Positions 1 through 7,891 are shown, counted from the stretch's first letter. The stretch is DNA of 29,096 bases from an uncultured Candidatus Planktophila sp. (GCA_937975715.1 CALJUA010000163.1:1-29096), one strand, 5' to 3'. The notes: generated from the letters alone by a model not told the origin. Translations and numbers: made by a program.

Positions 1-939
1 GTAGAAGTCGCACGTGCTGGTGTTGAGTTCGCTAAGTCAAAGCTTCATAACATGGTTATTGTCGATACTGCAGGACGCCTCGGTGTTGATGAAGATTTAA
101 TGAAAGAAGCATCAGCAATTCGCGATGCAATCAACCCCAACGAAATCCTCTTTGTCGTCGATGCAATGATTGGACAAGATGCTGTTCGCACAGCTGAAGC
201 GTTCCGTGATGGCGTTGGCTTTGATGGCGTAGTACTGACAAAACTTGATGGCGATGCTCGCGGTGGTGCTGCACTTTCAATCGCATCCCTAACTGGCCGT
301 CCAATCATGTTCGTCTCTAATGGCGAGAAGATTGCTGATTTCGATATCTTCTATCCAGAGCGCATGGCCTCACGCATTCTTGGCATGGGCGATGTTGCAA
401 CTCTTGCAGAGCAAGCTCAGAAAGCATTTAACCCGGATACAACGAAGAAGCTGGAAGAGAAGTTTGTTAAAGGTGAAGATTTCACTCTCGAAGATTTCCT
501 CGAACAAATTGAAGCGATGTCGAAGATGGGCAATATGGGCAAGCTTCTCGGAATGCTGCCGGGTGCCGGTTCAATGAAGAAGCAGATTGATAACTTCGAT
601 GAATCAGAGATCACTCGCACTAAGGCAATCGTTCAATCGATGACCCCAGCAGAGCGTCGCGACCTCAAACTTCTCAACGGCTCTCGTCGCGCCCGCATCG
701 CAGCTGGCTCAGGCCGCGCAGTCTCAGACGTCAATAAGCTCGTGGAAAAGTTCACCGCGGCTCAGAAGATGATGAAGCAGATGCGTGGGGGCAAGATGCC
801 AGCGATGCCCGGCGGAATGGCGCTTCCACCCGGAATGCCTATGCCTACAGCAGGTGGCGCTCCCAAGATGGGCCAGCAGCCACCCAAGAAGAAGTCCCGC
901 TCAGGCAACCCCGCTAAACGCGCAGCTGAAGAAGCCTAA
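1..939 (+). CDS. ffh: Signal recognition particle GTPase Ffh, 3' part (5' end outside window)
   Basis: Frame 1 is open from the first base, so the gene begins before the window; 312 residues are visible. Ffh binds 4.5S/SRP RNA and signal sequences and delivers nascent membrane proteins to FtsY. The visible part starts late in the NG GTPase domain: DTAGR (G3) at visible residues 22-26, then TKLDGDARGG (G4 and closing loop). The M domain follows, with the glycine/methionine-rich GMLPGAG region and the RNA-binding SRRARIAAGSG helix. The C-terminal tail is rich in Met, Gly, Pro and Lys, as in many actinobacterial Ffh proteins. The first methionine in view (position 52) lies inside the G domain and is not a start. 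A likely terminator follows about 70 bases after the stop. Confidence 0.97.
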   Translation, partial: VEVARAGVEFAKSKLHNMVIVDTAGRLGVDEDLMKEASAIRDAINPNEILFVVDAMIGQDAVRTAEAFRDGVGFDGVVLTKLDGDARGGAALSIASLTGRPIMFVSNGEKIADFDIFYPERMASRILGMGDVATLAEQAQKAFNPDTTKKLEEKFVKGEDFTLEDFLEQIEAMSKMGNMGKLLGMLPGAGSMKKQIDNFDESEITRTKAIVQSMTPAERRDLKLLNGSRRARIAAGSGRAVSDVNKLVEKFTAAQKMMKQMRGGKMPAMPGGMALPPGMPMPTAGGAPKMGQQPPKKKSRSGNPAKRAAEEA

Positions 940-940
940 A

Positions 941-1008
941 AAGGCCGAAGAAAGCAAAGGCTCTGTCTGAAGGCGAATGCCGAGGATAGGGCTTTGCGAT
1001 GAGGCCTT
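941..1008 (+). other. Nested inverted repeats after ffh (possible structured 3' UTR or small RNA)
   Basis: Three nested complementary pairs are seen: AAGGCC (941-946) with GGCCTT (1003-1008), GCAAAG (954-959) with CTTTGC (992-997), and an inner GGC-GAAT-GCC hairpin (972-981). They can be drawn as one long interrupted stem directly after the ffh stop codon. No known RNA family is recognised. It may be a 3' UTR fold leading into the terminator at 1009-1026, or chance pairing. Confidence 0.3.
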
Positions 1009-1026
1009 GGGCGTGACGCTCGTTTT
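1009..1026 (+). terminator. Likely rho-independent terminator of ffh
   Basis: GGGCG (1009-1013), a TGA loop and CGCTC (1017-1021) form a five-pair hairpin with one G-U pair, followed by GTTTT (1022-1026). The stem is short and the U-run brief, so this is a moderate call. Its position between ffh and the separately led rpsP operon fits termination. Confidence 0.4.
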
Positions 1027-1030
1027 GGTA

Positions 1031-1091
1031 GATGTGGGGTTGGCTGGCAGAATAAGCCACCTGTTGAAGGGCCCTCTACCCCTACAACATC
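1031..1091 (+). other. Second inverted-repeat cluster upstream of rpsP
   Basis: GATGT-GGGG (1031-1039) can pair with CCCC-taca-ACATC (about 1079-1091), leaving a four-base bulge. Between them TGGCT (1041-1045) pairs with AGCCA (1055-1059), and AGGGCCCT is self-complementary. If transcribed, this would be a folded leader of the rpsP operon. No family is recognised. A weak -10-like TAGCTT lies further down at 1132-1137, which would place this fold upstream of transcription instead. Confidence 0.25.
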
Positions 1092-1174
1092 CAAATCCGC
1101 CGTCGGATGATCACAGTTACGCACCCCGCTGTAGCTTGTTCACGCTGACACACTTTTTTAGGAGCACCACCACT

Positions 1175-1717
1175 TTGGCTACAAAGATTCGTTTAATGCG
1201 TTTTGGAAAGATCCGTACACCGTACTACCGCATCGTCGTGACAGATTCACGCAAGGCGCGTAACGGTCTCTCAATCGAAGAGATCGGTCGTTATGTACCG
1301 GGACAAGAACCATCAATCATTCAGGTTAACTCTGAGCGCGCTCAGTACTGGCTCGGCGTTGGCGCACAGCCAACTGAAGCAGTTGCAGCACTCTTCAAGG
1401 TGACTGGCGATTGGCAGAAGTTCAAGGGTCTTCCAGGAACAGAAGGAACTCTCAAGGTTGCAGCACCAAAGCCTGCTAAGAGCATTGCATACGAGGCAGC
1501 TGTTAAGGCAGCGGCATCAGAGCCTGCAGAAGGCGCAACAACTCTTAAGAAGAAGGCACAGGAGAAGTTGGCTGCGAAATCAGCTCCAGCTGTAGAGGAA
1601 GCTCCAGTCGTAGAGGTGTCCGAGCCAGAGACTGTCGCTGAGGTGGCAGAGGTTCCAGCTGAAGTTGTAGAGACAGAAGCTGCGGTTGAAACCCCAGCTG
1701 AAACTCCAGCAGAATAA
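1175..1717 (+). CDS. rpsP: Small ribosomal subunit protein bS16 with long acidic tail
   Basis: This is the S16 protein of the 30S subunit, 180 residues from a TTG start at 1175. The frame is open further upstream to 977, but family alignment begins at ATKIRLMRFGKIR, and a Shine-Dalgarno AGGAG (1160-1164) sits 10 bases before the TTG. Residues 1-80 hold the whole S16 fold, with PYYRIVV, the SRKARNG segment and SERAQYWL. Residues 81-180 form an extension that starts Lys/Gly-rich and ends in Ala/Glu/Val/Pro low-complexity sequence. Such tails are known in actinobacterial S16 but this one is long. It heads a run of close genes: the KH protein begins two bases after its stop. The TTG start may keep expression balanced; that is inference. 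Confidence 0.95.
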   Translation: MATKIRLMRFGKIRTPYYRIVVTDSRKARNGLSIEEIGRYVPGQEPSIIQVNSERAQYWLGVGAQPTEAVAALFKVTGDWQKFKGLPGTEGTLKVAAPKPAKSIAYEAAVKAAASEPAEGATTLKKKAQEKLAAKSAPAVEEAPVVEVSEPETVAEVAEVPAEVVETEAAVETPAETPAE

Positions 1718-1719
1718 TT

Positions 1720-1959
1720 ATGATTGACGAAGCTCTCGAGCACCTCGTTAAGGGAATCGTAGATAACCCTGACGATGTCAACGTCAAGGAGAAGAACGGT
1801 CGTCGTGGGGCAACTCTCGAAGTCCGCGTCAATCCTGAAGATATCGGTAAGGTCATCGGTCGTAACGGTCGTACAGCAAAGGCGCTTCGCACAGTCGTAA
1901 GCGCGCTCGCTGGTCGTTCAGTTCGCGTTGATCTTATTGATACTGACGAACTTCGCTAA
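1720..1959 (+). CDS. khpA: KH-domain RNA-binding protein (KhpA/YlqC family)
   Basis: This 79-residue protein consists almost wholly of one KH domain with the GRNGRT (GxxG) loop in VIGRNGRTAKALRTVV. It matches in size and place the small KH protein found between rpsP and rimM in actinobacteria and firmicutes. KhpA homologues bind RNA as a heterodimer with KhpB (Jag/EloR) and affect small-RNA stability and cell elongation in some Gram-positive bacteria; whether that holds here is unknown. The gene starts two bases after the rpsP stop and so is probably translated by coupling. It ends 18 bases before rimM. No KhpB gene lies in the window. Confidence 0.9.
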   Translation: MIDEALEHLVKGIVDNPDDVNVKEKNGRRGATLEVRVNPEDIGKVIGRNGRTAKALRTVVSALAGRSVRVDLIDTDELR

Positions 1960-1977
1960 TTTAATTAGAAGGTACTC

Positions 1978-2478
1978 ATGCGCCTCAATGTAGGACGTAT
2001 CGGTAAAGCCCACGGAATTCTCGGTGAGGCAACTATCGAAGTGCGAACAGATGAAGCGGAAGATCGTTTCGCACTCGGTGCACGTTTAGAGACAGATAGC
2101 CACGGTGTTCTCACCGTGGCTTCTGCACGTGTACACAACGGAATCCTGCTCTTGGGCTTTGAGGGAATCGAAAATCGCAATCAGGTAGAAGAGCTCCGTA
2201 ATGAGCTTCTCTATGCCGACGTCGATATCGATGCACCTGGCTATGACGAAGATGATTATCACGTCCTACAGCTCATCGGCTGCACAGCATTTCTTGAAGA
2301 TGGCTCTGAATTCGGCACAGTATCTGAGGTGCTCAACCTGCCAGGTCAAGATGTCCTAGCAATCAAAACAGCTACAGGTGAAGTCATGATTCCTTTCGTA
2401 CATCAATTGGTTCCGACAGTTGATGTACGCAATAAGCGCATGACAGTTATTCCTCCAGAAATTTCAGGTGCCATCTAA
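1978..2478 (+). CDS. rimM: Ribosome maturation factor RimM
   Basis: RimM helps assemble the 30S head and binds S19 during 16S rRNA maturation. The 166-residue protein opens with LNVGRIGKAHGILGEATIEV, the conserved start of the RimM N-terminal domain. A linker leads to a C-terminal PRC-barrel of about residues 90-163, which includes the segment FGTVSEVLNLPGQDVLAI and ends near MTVIPPEI. The start is supported by AGAAGG at 1967-1972. The stop codon TAA shares its last A with the ATG of trmD, so the two are tightly coupled. The rpsP-KH-rimM-trmD order is the usual one. Confidence 0.96.
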   Translation: MRLNVGRIGKAHGILGEATIEVRTDEAEDRFALGARLETDSHGVLTVASARVHNGILLLGFEGIENRNQVEELRNELLYADVDIDAPGYDEDDYHVLQLIGCTAFLEDGSEFGTVSEVLNLPGQDVLAIKTATGEVMIPFVHQLVPTVDVRNKRMTVIPPEISGAI

Positions 2479-3161
2479 TGAAGATTGATGTCATCTCGAT
2501 ATTTCCTGAATACCTTTCGCCGCTCAATCTCTCATTACTAGGCAAAGCTCAGAGCGCAGGTCTTGTCGATATTCAGGTACACAACCTCCGCGATCACGCT
2601 ACAGGTGTACATGGTTCTGTCGATGACACTCCTTATGGTGGTGGCGCCGGAATGGTGATGTCACCCGAGGTCTGGGGCAAGGCGCTTGACCCTTTGATGG
2701 TTGATGAAACAGATTTGATTATCCTTACACCTGCGGGAAAAAAATTCACGCAGCCTGTCGCGCAAGAGTTTTCCTCGCACTCCCATTTGATCTTTGCATG
2801 TGGTCGCTATGAAGGCATCGATGATCGCATTCGTCAGTATTACTCACAGCCAGAATTTGCAGCTCGCAACATCCGCGTTCATGAATATTCCATCGGTGAT
2901 TATGTTTTAGGTGGGGGAGAGGTTGCGTCGATGGTGATGATTGAAGCAATCACTCGACTTATTCCAGGTGTGCTCGGTAATCCTGATTCTCTTGCCGAAG
3001 AGTCGCACAATGAAGAGGGTTACCTCGAATACCCCAACTTCACCAAGCCAGCGCAATGGCGCGGCATTGAAGTCCCTGAAATTCTATTAAGCGGTAACCA
3101 TGCAGCGATCGCCAAGTGGCGTGCAGAGCAAGCCCAAGAGCGCGCCAAGAAGAATCGTTAG
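2478..3161 (+). CDS. trmD: tRNA (guanine-N1)-methyltransferase TrmD
   Basis: TrmD makes m1G37 in tRNAs that read codons starting with C, which prevents +1 frameshifting. This 227-residue SPOUT-fold enzyme shows the family motifs in order: VDDTPYGGGAGMVM, CGRYEGIDDRI, and the trefoil-knot S-adenosylmethionine site EYSIGDYVLGGGE followed by LIPGVLGN. The C-terminal EEGYLEYPNFTKP and the helix that helps bind tRNA are present. The start overlaps the rimM stop by one base. In most actinobacteria rplS follows trmD; here miaB follows after two bases instead, so two tRNA-37 modification systems are now neighbours. Confidence 0.97.
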   Translation: MKIDVISIFPEYLSPLNLSLLGKAQSAGLVDIQVHNLRDHATGVHGSVDDTPYGGGAGMVMSPEVWGKALDPLMVDETDLIILTPAGKKFTQPVAQEFSSHSHLIFACGRYEGIDDRIRQYYSQPEFAARNIRVHEYSIGDYVLGGGEVASMVMIEAITRLIPGVLGNPDSLAEESHNEEGYLEYPNFTKPAQWRGIEVPEILLSGNHAAIAKWRAEQAQERAKKNR

Positions 3162-3163
3162 AA

Positions 3164-4588
3164 ATGGCACGCACATATCTCGTTGAGACCTACGGCTGTC
3201 AGATGAATGTCCATGACTCCGAACGTATTGCCGGATTACTTGATGCAGCAGGTCACGTGCCGGTGGCTGAAGGCGAACAGGCAGATATCGTCGTCTTCAA
3301 TACATGTGCAGTTCGTGAAAATGCAGATAACAAACTCTACGGAAACTTAAGCTTCTTAGCGCCAATCAAGAAAGCTAATCCATCGCTGCAAATTGCCGTC
3401 GGTGGATGCTTGGCGCAGAAGGATCAATCAACAATTCTGAAGAAGGCTCCATATGTAGATGTTGTCTTTGGAACCCATAATGTGGGCTCGCTTCCTGTTC
3501 TGCTTGAGCGCGCTCGTATCGAGGAAGAGTCACAGATCGAAATTCTTGAGGCCCTCGAGCATTTCCCTTCAACTCTTCCTGCACGACGATTCTCATCTTC
3601 CACATCGTGGGTCTCTATTTCGGTCGGATGTAACAACACCTGCACCTTCTGCATCGTCCCAGCGCTGCGTGGTCCTGAGAAAGACCGCGAACCTGAAGAT
3701 GTGATTGCAGAAGTGAAAGCACTTGTCGCGCAAGGTGTTATTGAGATTACTTTGTTAGGCCAGAACGTCAATGCCTATGGTGTTGAAGCGGGCAAGAAAG
3801 GCGCATTCGCAAAGTTGTTGCGCGATGTCGGAGCCATTGAAGGCCTTGAGCGCATTCGCTTTATGTCACCGCACCCACGTGATTTCACCGATGACGTCAT
3901 TGAGGCGATGGTGGAAACTCCCAACATCATGCCCCACCTTCACATGCCTCTTCAGTCAGGTTCAGATTCAATATTGCAGGCGATGAGACGTTCTTACCGC
4001 AGCGAGAAGTATCTTGGAATTCTCGATCGAGTCCGTACTGCTCTGCCACATGCCATGATTACAACAGACATCATTGTCGGTTTCCCTGGCGAGACCGAAG
4101 AAGATTTCCAATCAACAATGGATCTCGCAACTAAGGCCGAATTTGCGGCTGCATACACATATAAGTATTCGATTCGTCCTGGTACACCAGCAGGGGTCAT
4201 GCCAAACCAGGTAGATGAAGCAATTGTGGGAGAGCGTTACACCCGTCTGCACGAACACTTGCAGAAGATTTCGCTTGCGATTAATACACGTGCTGTCGGT
4301 ACAACTCATCGAGTTATGGTCAATGAGATTGAAGGTCGACGCGATGGAGATCGTGGTCGCATTACAGGTCGCTCTGAAGATTTCCGCCTCGTTCACTTCG
4401 AACCTATCGAAGGTGTGCGCCCTGGCGATTTCGTCGATGTTGAAATTACAGAAGCATCTGCCCACTATTTGATTGGTAAACCAATCACAGTTACGCGCAC
4501 CCGCGGGGGAGATGCGTTTGAAGCAAGTACTCGTGAAGGCAGCGGACCTGCACCGACCATGCTTGGAATTCCTACGGTTAAAAAGTAA
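3164..4588 (+). CDS. miaB: tRNA-2-methylthio-N6-dimethylallyladenosine synthase MiaB
   Basis: MiaB adds a methylthio group to i6A37 of tRNA, acting after MiaA. The 474-residue protein has the three-part layout of the family. The N-terminal UPF0004 domain carries ETYGCQMN (Cys12), the FNTCAVREN cysteine and the GGCLAQ cysteine, which bind the auxiliary [4Fe-4S] cluster. The radical-SAM CNNTCTFC motif (Cys156, Cys160, Cys163) follows, and a TRAM domain lies near the C-terminus. The ATG at 3164 is preferred over an in-frame start at 3116 because that one lies inside trmD and adds 16 non-family residues. No strong Shine-Dalgarno is seen; the gene begins two bases after the trmD stop. The last ~25 residues are a poorly conserved tail. 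Confidence 0.96.
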   Translation: MARTYLVETYGCQMNVHDSERIAGLLDAAGHVPVAEGEQADIVVFNTCAVRENADNKLYGNLSFLAPIKKANPSLQIAVGGCLAQKDQSTILKKAPYVDVVFGTHNVGSLPVLLERARIEEESQIEILEALEHFPSTLPARRFSSSTSWVSISVGCNNTCTFCIVPALRGPEKDREPEDVIAEVKALVAQGVIEITLLGQNVNAYGVEAGKKGAFAKLLRDVGAIEGLERIRFMSPHPRDFTDDVIEAMVETPNIMPHLHMPLQSGSDSILQAMRRSYRSEKYLGILDRVRTALPHAMITTDIIVGFPGETEEDFQSTMDLATKAEFAAAYTYKYSIRPGTPAGVMPNQVDEAIVGERYTRLHEHLQKISLAINTRAVGTTHRVMVNEIEGRRDGDRGRITGRSEDFRLVHFEPIEGVRPGDFVDVEITEASAHYLIGKPITVTRTRGGDAFEASTREGSGPAPTMLGIPTVKK

Positions 4589-4590
4589 CC

Positions 4591-5496
4591 ATGCCAGCAC
4601 CAGTCATCATTATCTGTGGTCCCACCGCTACCGGAAAGAGCGATCTAGCACTTGAAGTCGCTCGTAAATACAACGGCGAGATCATCAATGCTGATTCGAT
4701 GCAGCTCTACAAAGGAATGGATATCGGCACAGCAAAATTGACTGTCGCTGAGCGCCAGGGAATCCTGCATCATCTACTGGATATCCTCGACGTCAGCCAA
4801 GATGCATCTGTTGCTTCGTATCAAGGCTTGGCTCGTGCTGCAGTAGATCAACTTCGCGCAGATGGTAAAGCTGCAGTCATTGTTGGTGGCACAGGTCTCT
4901 ATATAAAAGCCATTATCGATGAGATGAATTTCCCTGAGACAGACCCTGCTCTTCGCAAGAAATTGGAAGACGAGGCAGGACTACTTGGCACCGCTGAACT
5001 TTATTCGCGTCTTCGAGTGCTGGACCCAGAGGCAGCAGATGCAATCGAGCCTGCCAATATACGTCGCATTATTCGTGCACTTGAAGTTATTGAAGTAACT
5101 GGCAAGCCGTATTCGGCAAACTTGCCTAGCGATACAAGTCTTCGCTATCCCGATGCGCTTCATATTGGTCTATCTATGGAGCGCACTTCGCTGGCTCCTC
5201 GCATTGAAGCGCGAGTCCATCGCATGTTCGATCAAGGGCTCGTTGATGAGGTAAAAACTCTCATCACCCAAGGATTGCTTGAAGGAGCAACAGCTCAACG
5301 TGCGATTGGATATGCCCAGGTGATCTCGATGATCAACGGAGATATCTCCGAGGCGCAAGCAATTGAAGAAACAATCGTGGCCACACGTCAATATGTCCGT
5401 CGCCAAGAGACCTGGTTTAAGCGAGATCAGCGGATTCAATGGATTGGCGATGGCGTTCCACGCCTCCCTTTTATCGATGAAAGACTAGACTTCTAA
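4591..5496 (+). CDS. miaA: tRNA dimethylallyltransferase MiaA
   Basis: MiaA transfers dimethylallyl from DMAPP to A37 of tRNA, producing the substrate of MiaB. The 301-residue protein shows the P-loop GPTATGKS at residues 10-17, the DMAPP/tRNA-binding NADSMQLYKGMDIGTAKL segment, VGGTGLYIKAI, and the C-terminal AQRAIGYAQ and TRQYVRRQETWF signatures. Length is normal for the family. It starts two bases after miaB stops and ends four bases before dapF. The DMAPP it needs comes from the MEP pathway, whose first enzyme (dxs) is encoded later in this window. Confidence 0.97.
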   Translation: MPAPVIIICGPTATGKSDLALEVARKYNGEIINADSMQLYKGMDIGTAKLTVAERQGILHHLLDILDVSQDASVASYQGLARAAVDQLRADGKAAVIVGGTGLYIKAIIDEMNFPETDPALRKKLEDEAGLLGTAELYSRLRVLDPEAADAIEPANIRRIIRALEVIEVTGKPYSANLPSDTSLRYPDALHIGLSMERTSLAPRIEARVHRMFDQGLVDEVKTLITQGLLEGATAQRAIGYAQVISMINGDISEAQAIEETIVATRQYVRRQETWFKRDQRIQWIGDGVPRLPFIDERLDF

Positions 5497-5500
5497 CCAT

Positions 5501-6310
5501 ATGCAAAGCCCAGTAATCGCCACTTATGGCCACGGTACACACAATGACTTTGTCATCCTCTTTGACCCTGACAATCAATTAGATATTTCAGCTCCTCAGG
5601 TAGCTGCAATGTGCAATCGCACATCGGGCATCGGCGCCGACGGGATGATTCGCATCATCAAGGGCGATGACGGCAAATGGTTTATGGACTATCGCAATGC
5701 AGATGGTTCGATTGCTGAAATGTGCGGCAACGGTATTCGGGTCATGGCACGTTACCTTGTTGCCAAGGGTCATCAACGAGAAGGGATCTTTGCCATCGAT
5801 ACTCGCGCAGGAATCAAACACCTGCGAGTTCCCGCTGACGACGACATCTCAGTCAATATGGGTAAGGTCTATGACGAGAGCGAAGCAGTCTCTGCCACAG
5901 CAAATGGCCGCACCTATGAAGGATTCAATATCAATATCGGTAACCCTCATGCTGTTGTCTTTACCGATGACCTCTCTTCTCTTGGGTCTCTGGAAGTCGC
6001 ACCTGTTGTAGATCCAGCATCTTCATACCCTGAAGGTGTCAATGTTGAATTCGTTGAGCTTCTTCCCAATCATGAGGCGAAGATGCGCGTGCACGAGCGC
6101 GGAAGTGGAGAGACCCAATCCTGCGGAACCGGAACCTGCGCAGTGGCGCTTGCAGCAACGCTGAAGTCAGGGGGGTCACTGCCATCTCGCTGGGTGATTT
6201 ACCCACCTGGTGGTCGTCTAGTAGTTGATATTGATGGACACTCCAATGCAACACTGACAGGTCCAGCGGTACTACTTGAAGATCATGACGTCAGCAGATT
6301 TCTTTCATGA
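5501..6310 (+). CDS. dapF: Diaminopimelate epimerase DapF
   Basis: DapF converts LL- to meso-diaminopimelate for peptidoglycan and lysine synthesis, using two cysteines as acid and base. The 269-residue protein has both: Cys75 in AEMCGNGIRVMARYL and Cys208 in GSGETQSCGTGTC. The N-terminal half begins with GHGTHNDFV, and NIGNPHAV begins the second repeat half, as expected for the pseudo-symmetric fold. The stop overlaps the hflX start in an ATGA. Presence of DapF implies DAP-type peptidoglycan, which fits the NlpC/P60 peptidase at 24193. The miaA-dapF-hflX order is conserved in actinobacteria. Confidence 0.97.
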   Translation: MQSPVIATYGHGTHNDFVILFDPDNQLDISAPQVAAMCNRTSGIGADGMIRIIKGDDGKWFMDYRNADGSIAEMCGNGIRVMARYLVAKGHQREGIFAIDTRAGIKHLRVPADDDISVNMGKVYDESEAVSATANGRTYEGFNINIGNPHAVVFTDDLSSLGSLEVAPVVDPASSYPEGVNVEFVELLPNHEAKMRVHERGSGETQSCGTGTCAVALAATLKSGGSLPSRWVIYPPGGRLVVDIDGHSNATLTGPAVLLEDHDVSRFLS

Positions 6311-7776
6311 CCACATCTGACGATAGCTACGACAAACTCTTTGATGACCTTCTGCGTGAAAGCGCACGAGCCGCAGCAGACTTTGATGCAGATGAAATCG
6401 ATGAAGTTGATAGCCAACAGGATTTATCAGATCGTCACGCGCTTCGCCGTGTTAAGAGTTTCTCAACCGAACTTCAAGATATCTCTGAAGCTGAGTATCG
6501 CCAACTTCAATTAGAGCGTGTTGTCTTGGTCGGAGTTTGGACAGAGGGCAGTGCCGAGATGGCCGATGACTCTCTCGCAGAGTTGAAAGCACTTGCAGAG
6601 ACAGCCGGATCAGAAGTTCTTGAAGGTCTTATTCAGCGTCGTGATAAGCCAGATCCATCTACCTATATCGGTGCTGGAAAGCTCGAAGATTTAAAGGCGA
6701 TTGTTCGCTCGACTGGCGCAGATACTGTCATCTGTGACGGCGAGCTTTCACCGTCACAACTTCGTACCCTTGAAGATAAATTGAAGGTAAAGGTTGTCGA
6801 TCGAACAGCGTTGATTCTCGATATCTTCGCACAGCATGCCAAGAGCCGTGAAGGTAAAGCTCAGGTCGAACTCGCACAGATTGCATATTTGCTTCCACGC
6901 CTTCGTGGTTGGGGAGATTCGCTCTCGCGCCAGGTAGGTGGTCGTGCAGCGGGTGGAGCCGGTATCGGTGGTCGTGGTCCTGGTGAGACAAAGATCGAGA
7001 CAGACCGACGTCGTATTCGTGACAAGATGGCGAAGCTTCGCCGTGAAATCAGCGAGATGAAGATCGCTCGCGATACCAAGCGTCAAGAGCGTCGCCGTAA
7101 CAATATTCCTTCTGTCGCGATTGCCGGATATACCAATGCCGGTAAATCTTCACTACTTAACGCGCTCACCGGAGCAGGTGTGCTGGTTGAGAATGCACTC
7201 TTTGCAACTCTTGATCCCACTGTTCGTAAAGCGCAAACAGCTGAAGGTCGCGTCTATACGCTCTCAGACACAGTCGGATTTGTTCGCCACCTGCCACACC
7301 AATTGGTTGATGCCTTTAAATCAACTCTTGAAGAAGTTTCTGGTGCGGATCTGATTGTTCACGTAGTCGATGGTTCACACCCTGATCCATTCGAGCAAAT
7401 TCGCGCGGTGCGTCAGGTCATCGATGAAATCGGTGGCGGCTCAATTCCGGAAATTATTGCTATCAATAAAGTTGATATAGCAGCGCCAGAAGTTGTAATG
7501 GAGCTTCTTCGCAAAGAGAAGAACAGTTATGCATTCTCAACTAAATCAGGTTTTGGTATTGATGGATTGATTCACGCAATCGAAAAGTCGCTTCCGCACC
7601 CCAGTGTGGAGATCGATCTTGTTATTCCTTACGATCGTGGCGATTTGGTTCATGCGATTCATGAATCCGGAGAGATTCTCCTTGAGGAGCACCTCCCCGA
7701 GGGTACGCATATCCGCGGCTATGCCGATGGCGCGCTAGCGGAAGCTGCTAAGAAGGCCTCTGAACCTCGCGTCTAG
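6307..7776 (+). CDS. hflX: Ribosome-associated GTPase HflX
   Basis: HflX binds the 50S subunit and splits stalled or hibernating ribosomes. The 489-residue protein has an N-terminal HflX domain, with VGVWTEG, RDKPDPSTYIGAGK and ERKAQVELAQI-like sequence in the middle. The linker GGRGPGETKIETDRRRI leads into a coiled-coil arginine-rich helix. The G domain follows: GYTNAGKSS from residue 274 (G1), DTVGFVRHLPHQLVDAFKST (G3) and INKVD (G4). The first ~65 residues are acidic and specific to actinobacteria. It is the last gene of the plus-strand run. In most actinobacteria lexA or other genes separate it from the DUF4193 group; here only 141 bases do. Confidence 0.96.
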   Translation: MTTSDDSYDKLFDDLLRESARAAADFDADEIDEVDSQQDLSDRHALRRVKSFSTELQDISEAEYRQLQLERVVLVGVWTEGSAEMADDSLAELKALAETAGSEVLEGLIQRRDKPDPSTYIGAGKLEDLKAIVRSTGADTVICDGELSPSQLRTLEDKLKVKVVDRTALILDIFAQHAKSREGKAQVELAQIAYLLPRLRGWGDSLSRQVGGRAAGGAGIGGRGPGETKIETDRRRIRDKMAKLRREISEMKIARDTKRQERRRNNIPSVAIAGYTNAGKSSLLNALTGAGVLVENALFATLDPTVRKAQTAEGRVYTLSDTVGFVRHLPHQLVDAFKSTLEEVSGADLIVHVVDGSHPDPFEQIRAVRQVIDEIGGGSIPEIIAINKVDIAAPEVVMELLRKEKNSYAFSTKSGFGIDGLIHAIEKSLPHPSVEIDLVIPYDRGDLVHAIHESGEILLEEHLPEGTHIRGYADGALAEAAKKASEPRV

Positions 7777-7795
7777 GGCTTTTCCTATAGGTGGG

Positions 7796-7821
7796 GGAAT
7801 AAACACGACACGCCGGCGGTT
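7796..7821 (+). promoter_or_regulatory. SigR/SigH-type promoter (GGAAT-N18-GTT) of the DUF4193 gene
   Basis: GGAAT at 7796-7800 is followed after exactly 18 bases by GTT at 7819-7821. This is the consensus of the thiol-oxidative-stress ECF sigma factors SigR (Streptomyces) and SigH (Mycobacterium). No strict TANNNT -10 box was found elsewhere in this gap. The predicted transcript start near 7830 gives a leader of almost 90 bases. The motif is short, so chance cannot be excluded. Confidence 0.45.
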
Positions 7822-7875
7822 CTAACAGGTAATTCCAAAGAATATAGGTAACTATTCGCACGCGGGGGACAGCTC

Positions 7876-7891
7876 GCATCGAAACTGATGC
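7876..7891 (+). other. Small hairpin in the DUF4193 leader
   Basis: GCATC (7876-7880) and GATGC (7887-7891) can pair around a six-base loop. The hairpin ends ten bases before the Shine-Dalgarno AAGAGGAG (7901-7908). It could influence mRNA stability or translation, but no class of regulatory RNA is recognised. Confidence 0.25.

Noticed and set aside
977..1174. Upstream extension of the rpsP frame by 66 residues
   Set aside because: The added sequence has no S16 similarity, while a TTG at 1175 with AGGAG ten bases upstream gives the family N-terminus. The extension crosses the probable terminator.
940..1174. SRP (4.5S) RNA, tRNA or riboswitch next to ffh
   Set aside because: The gap lacks the SRP RNA tetraloop/asymmetric-loop sequence and has no tRNA cloverleaf or known aptamer core that I can recognise; only generic hairpins are present.
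1342..1743. 133-codon minus-strand frame opposite rpsP
   Set aside because: Ala/Ser/Thr-rich composition is the reverse image of the Ala/Glu-rich S16 tail; no ribosome binding site or family features.
3116..3163. Earlier in-frame start of miaB
   Set aside because: It lies inside trmD and adds 16 residues not found in MiaB; the ATG at 3164 starts the conserved sequence.
4112..4600. 162-codon minus-strand frame opposite miaB
   Set aside because: Product is cysteine/asparagine-rich with no family similarity; miaB is conserved over this span.
6754..7086. Minus-strand frames opposite hflX
   Set aside because: Several overlapping frames with low-complexity or histidine/threonine-rich products, explained by codon bias of the conserved hflX gene.
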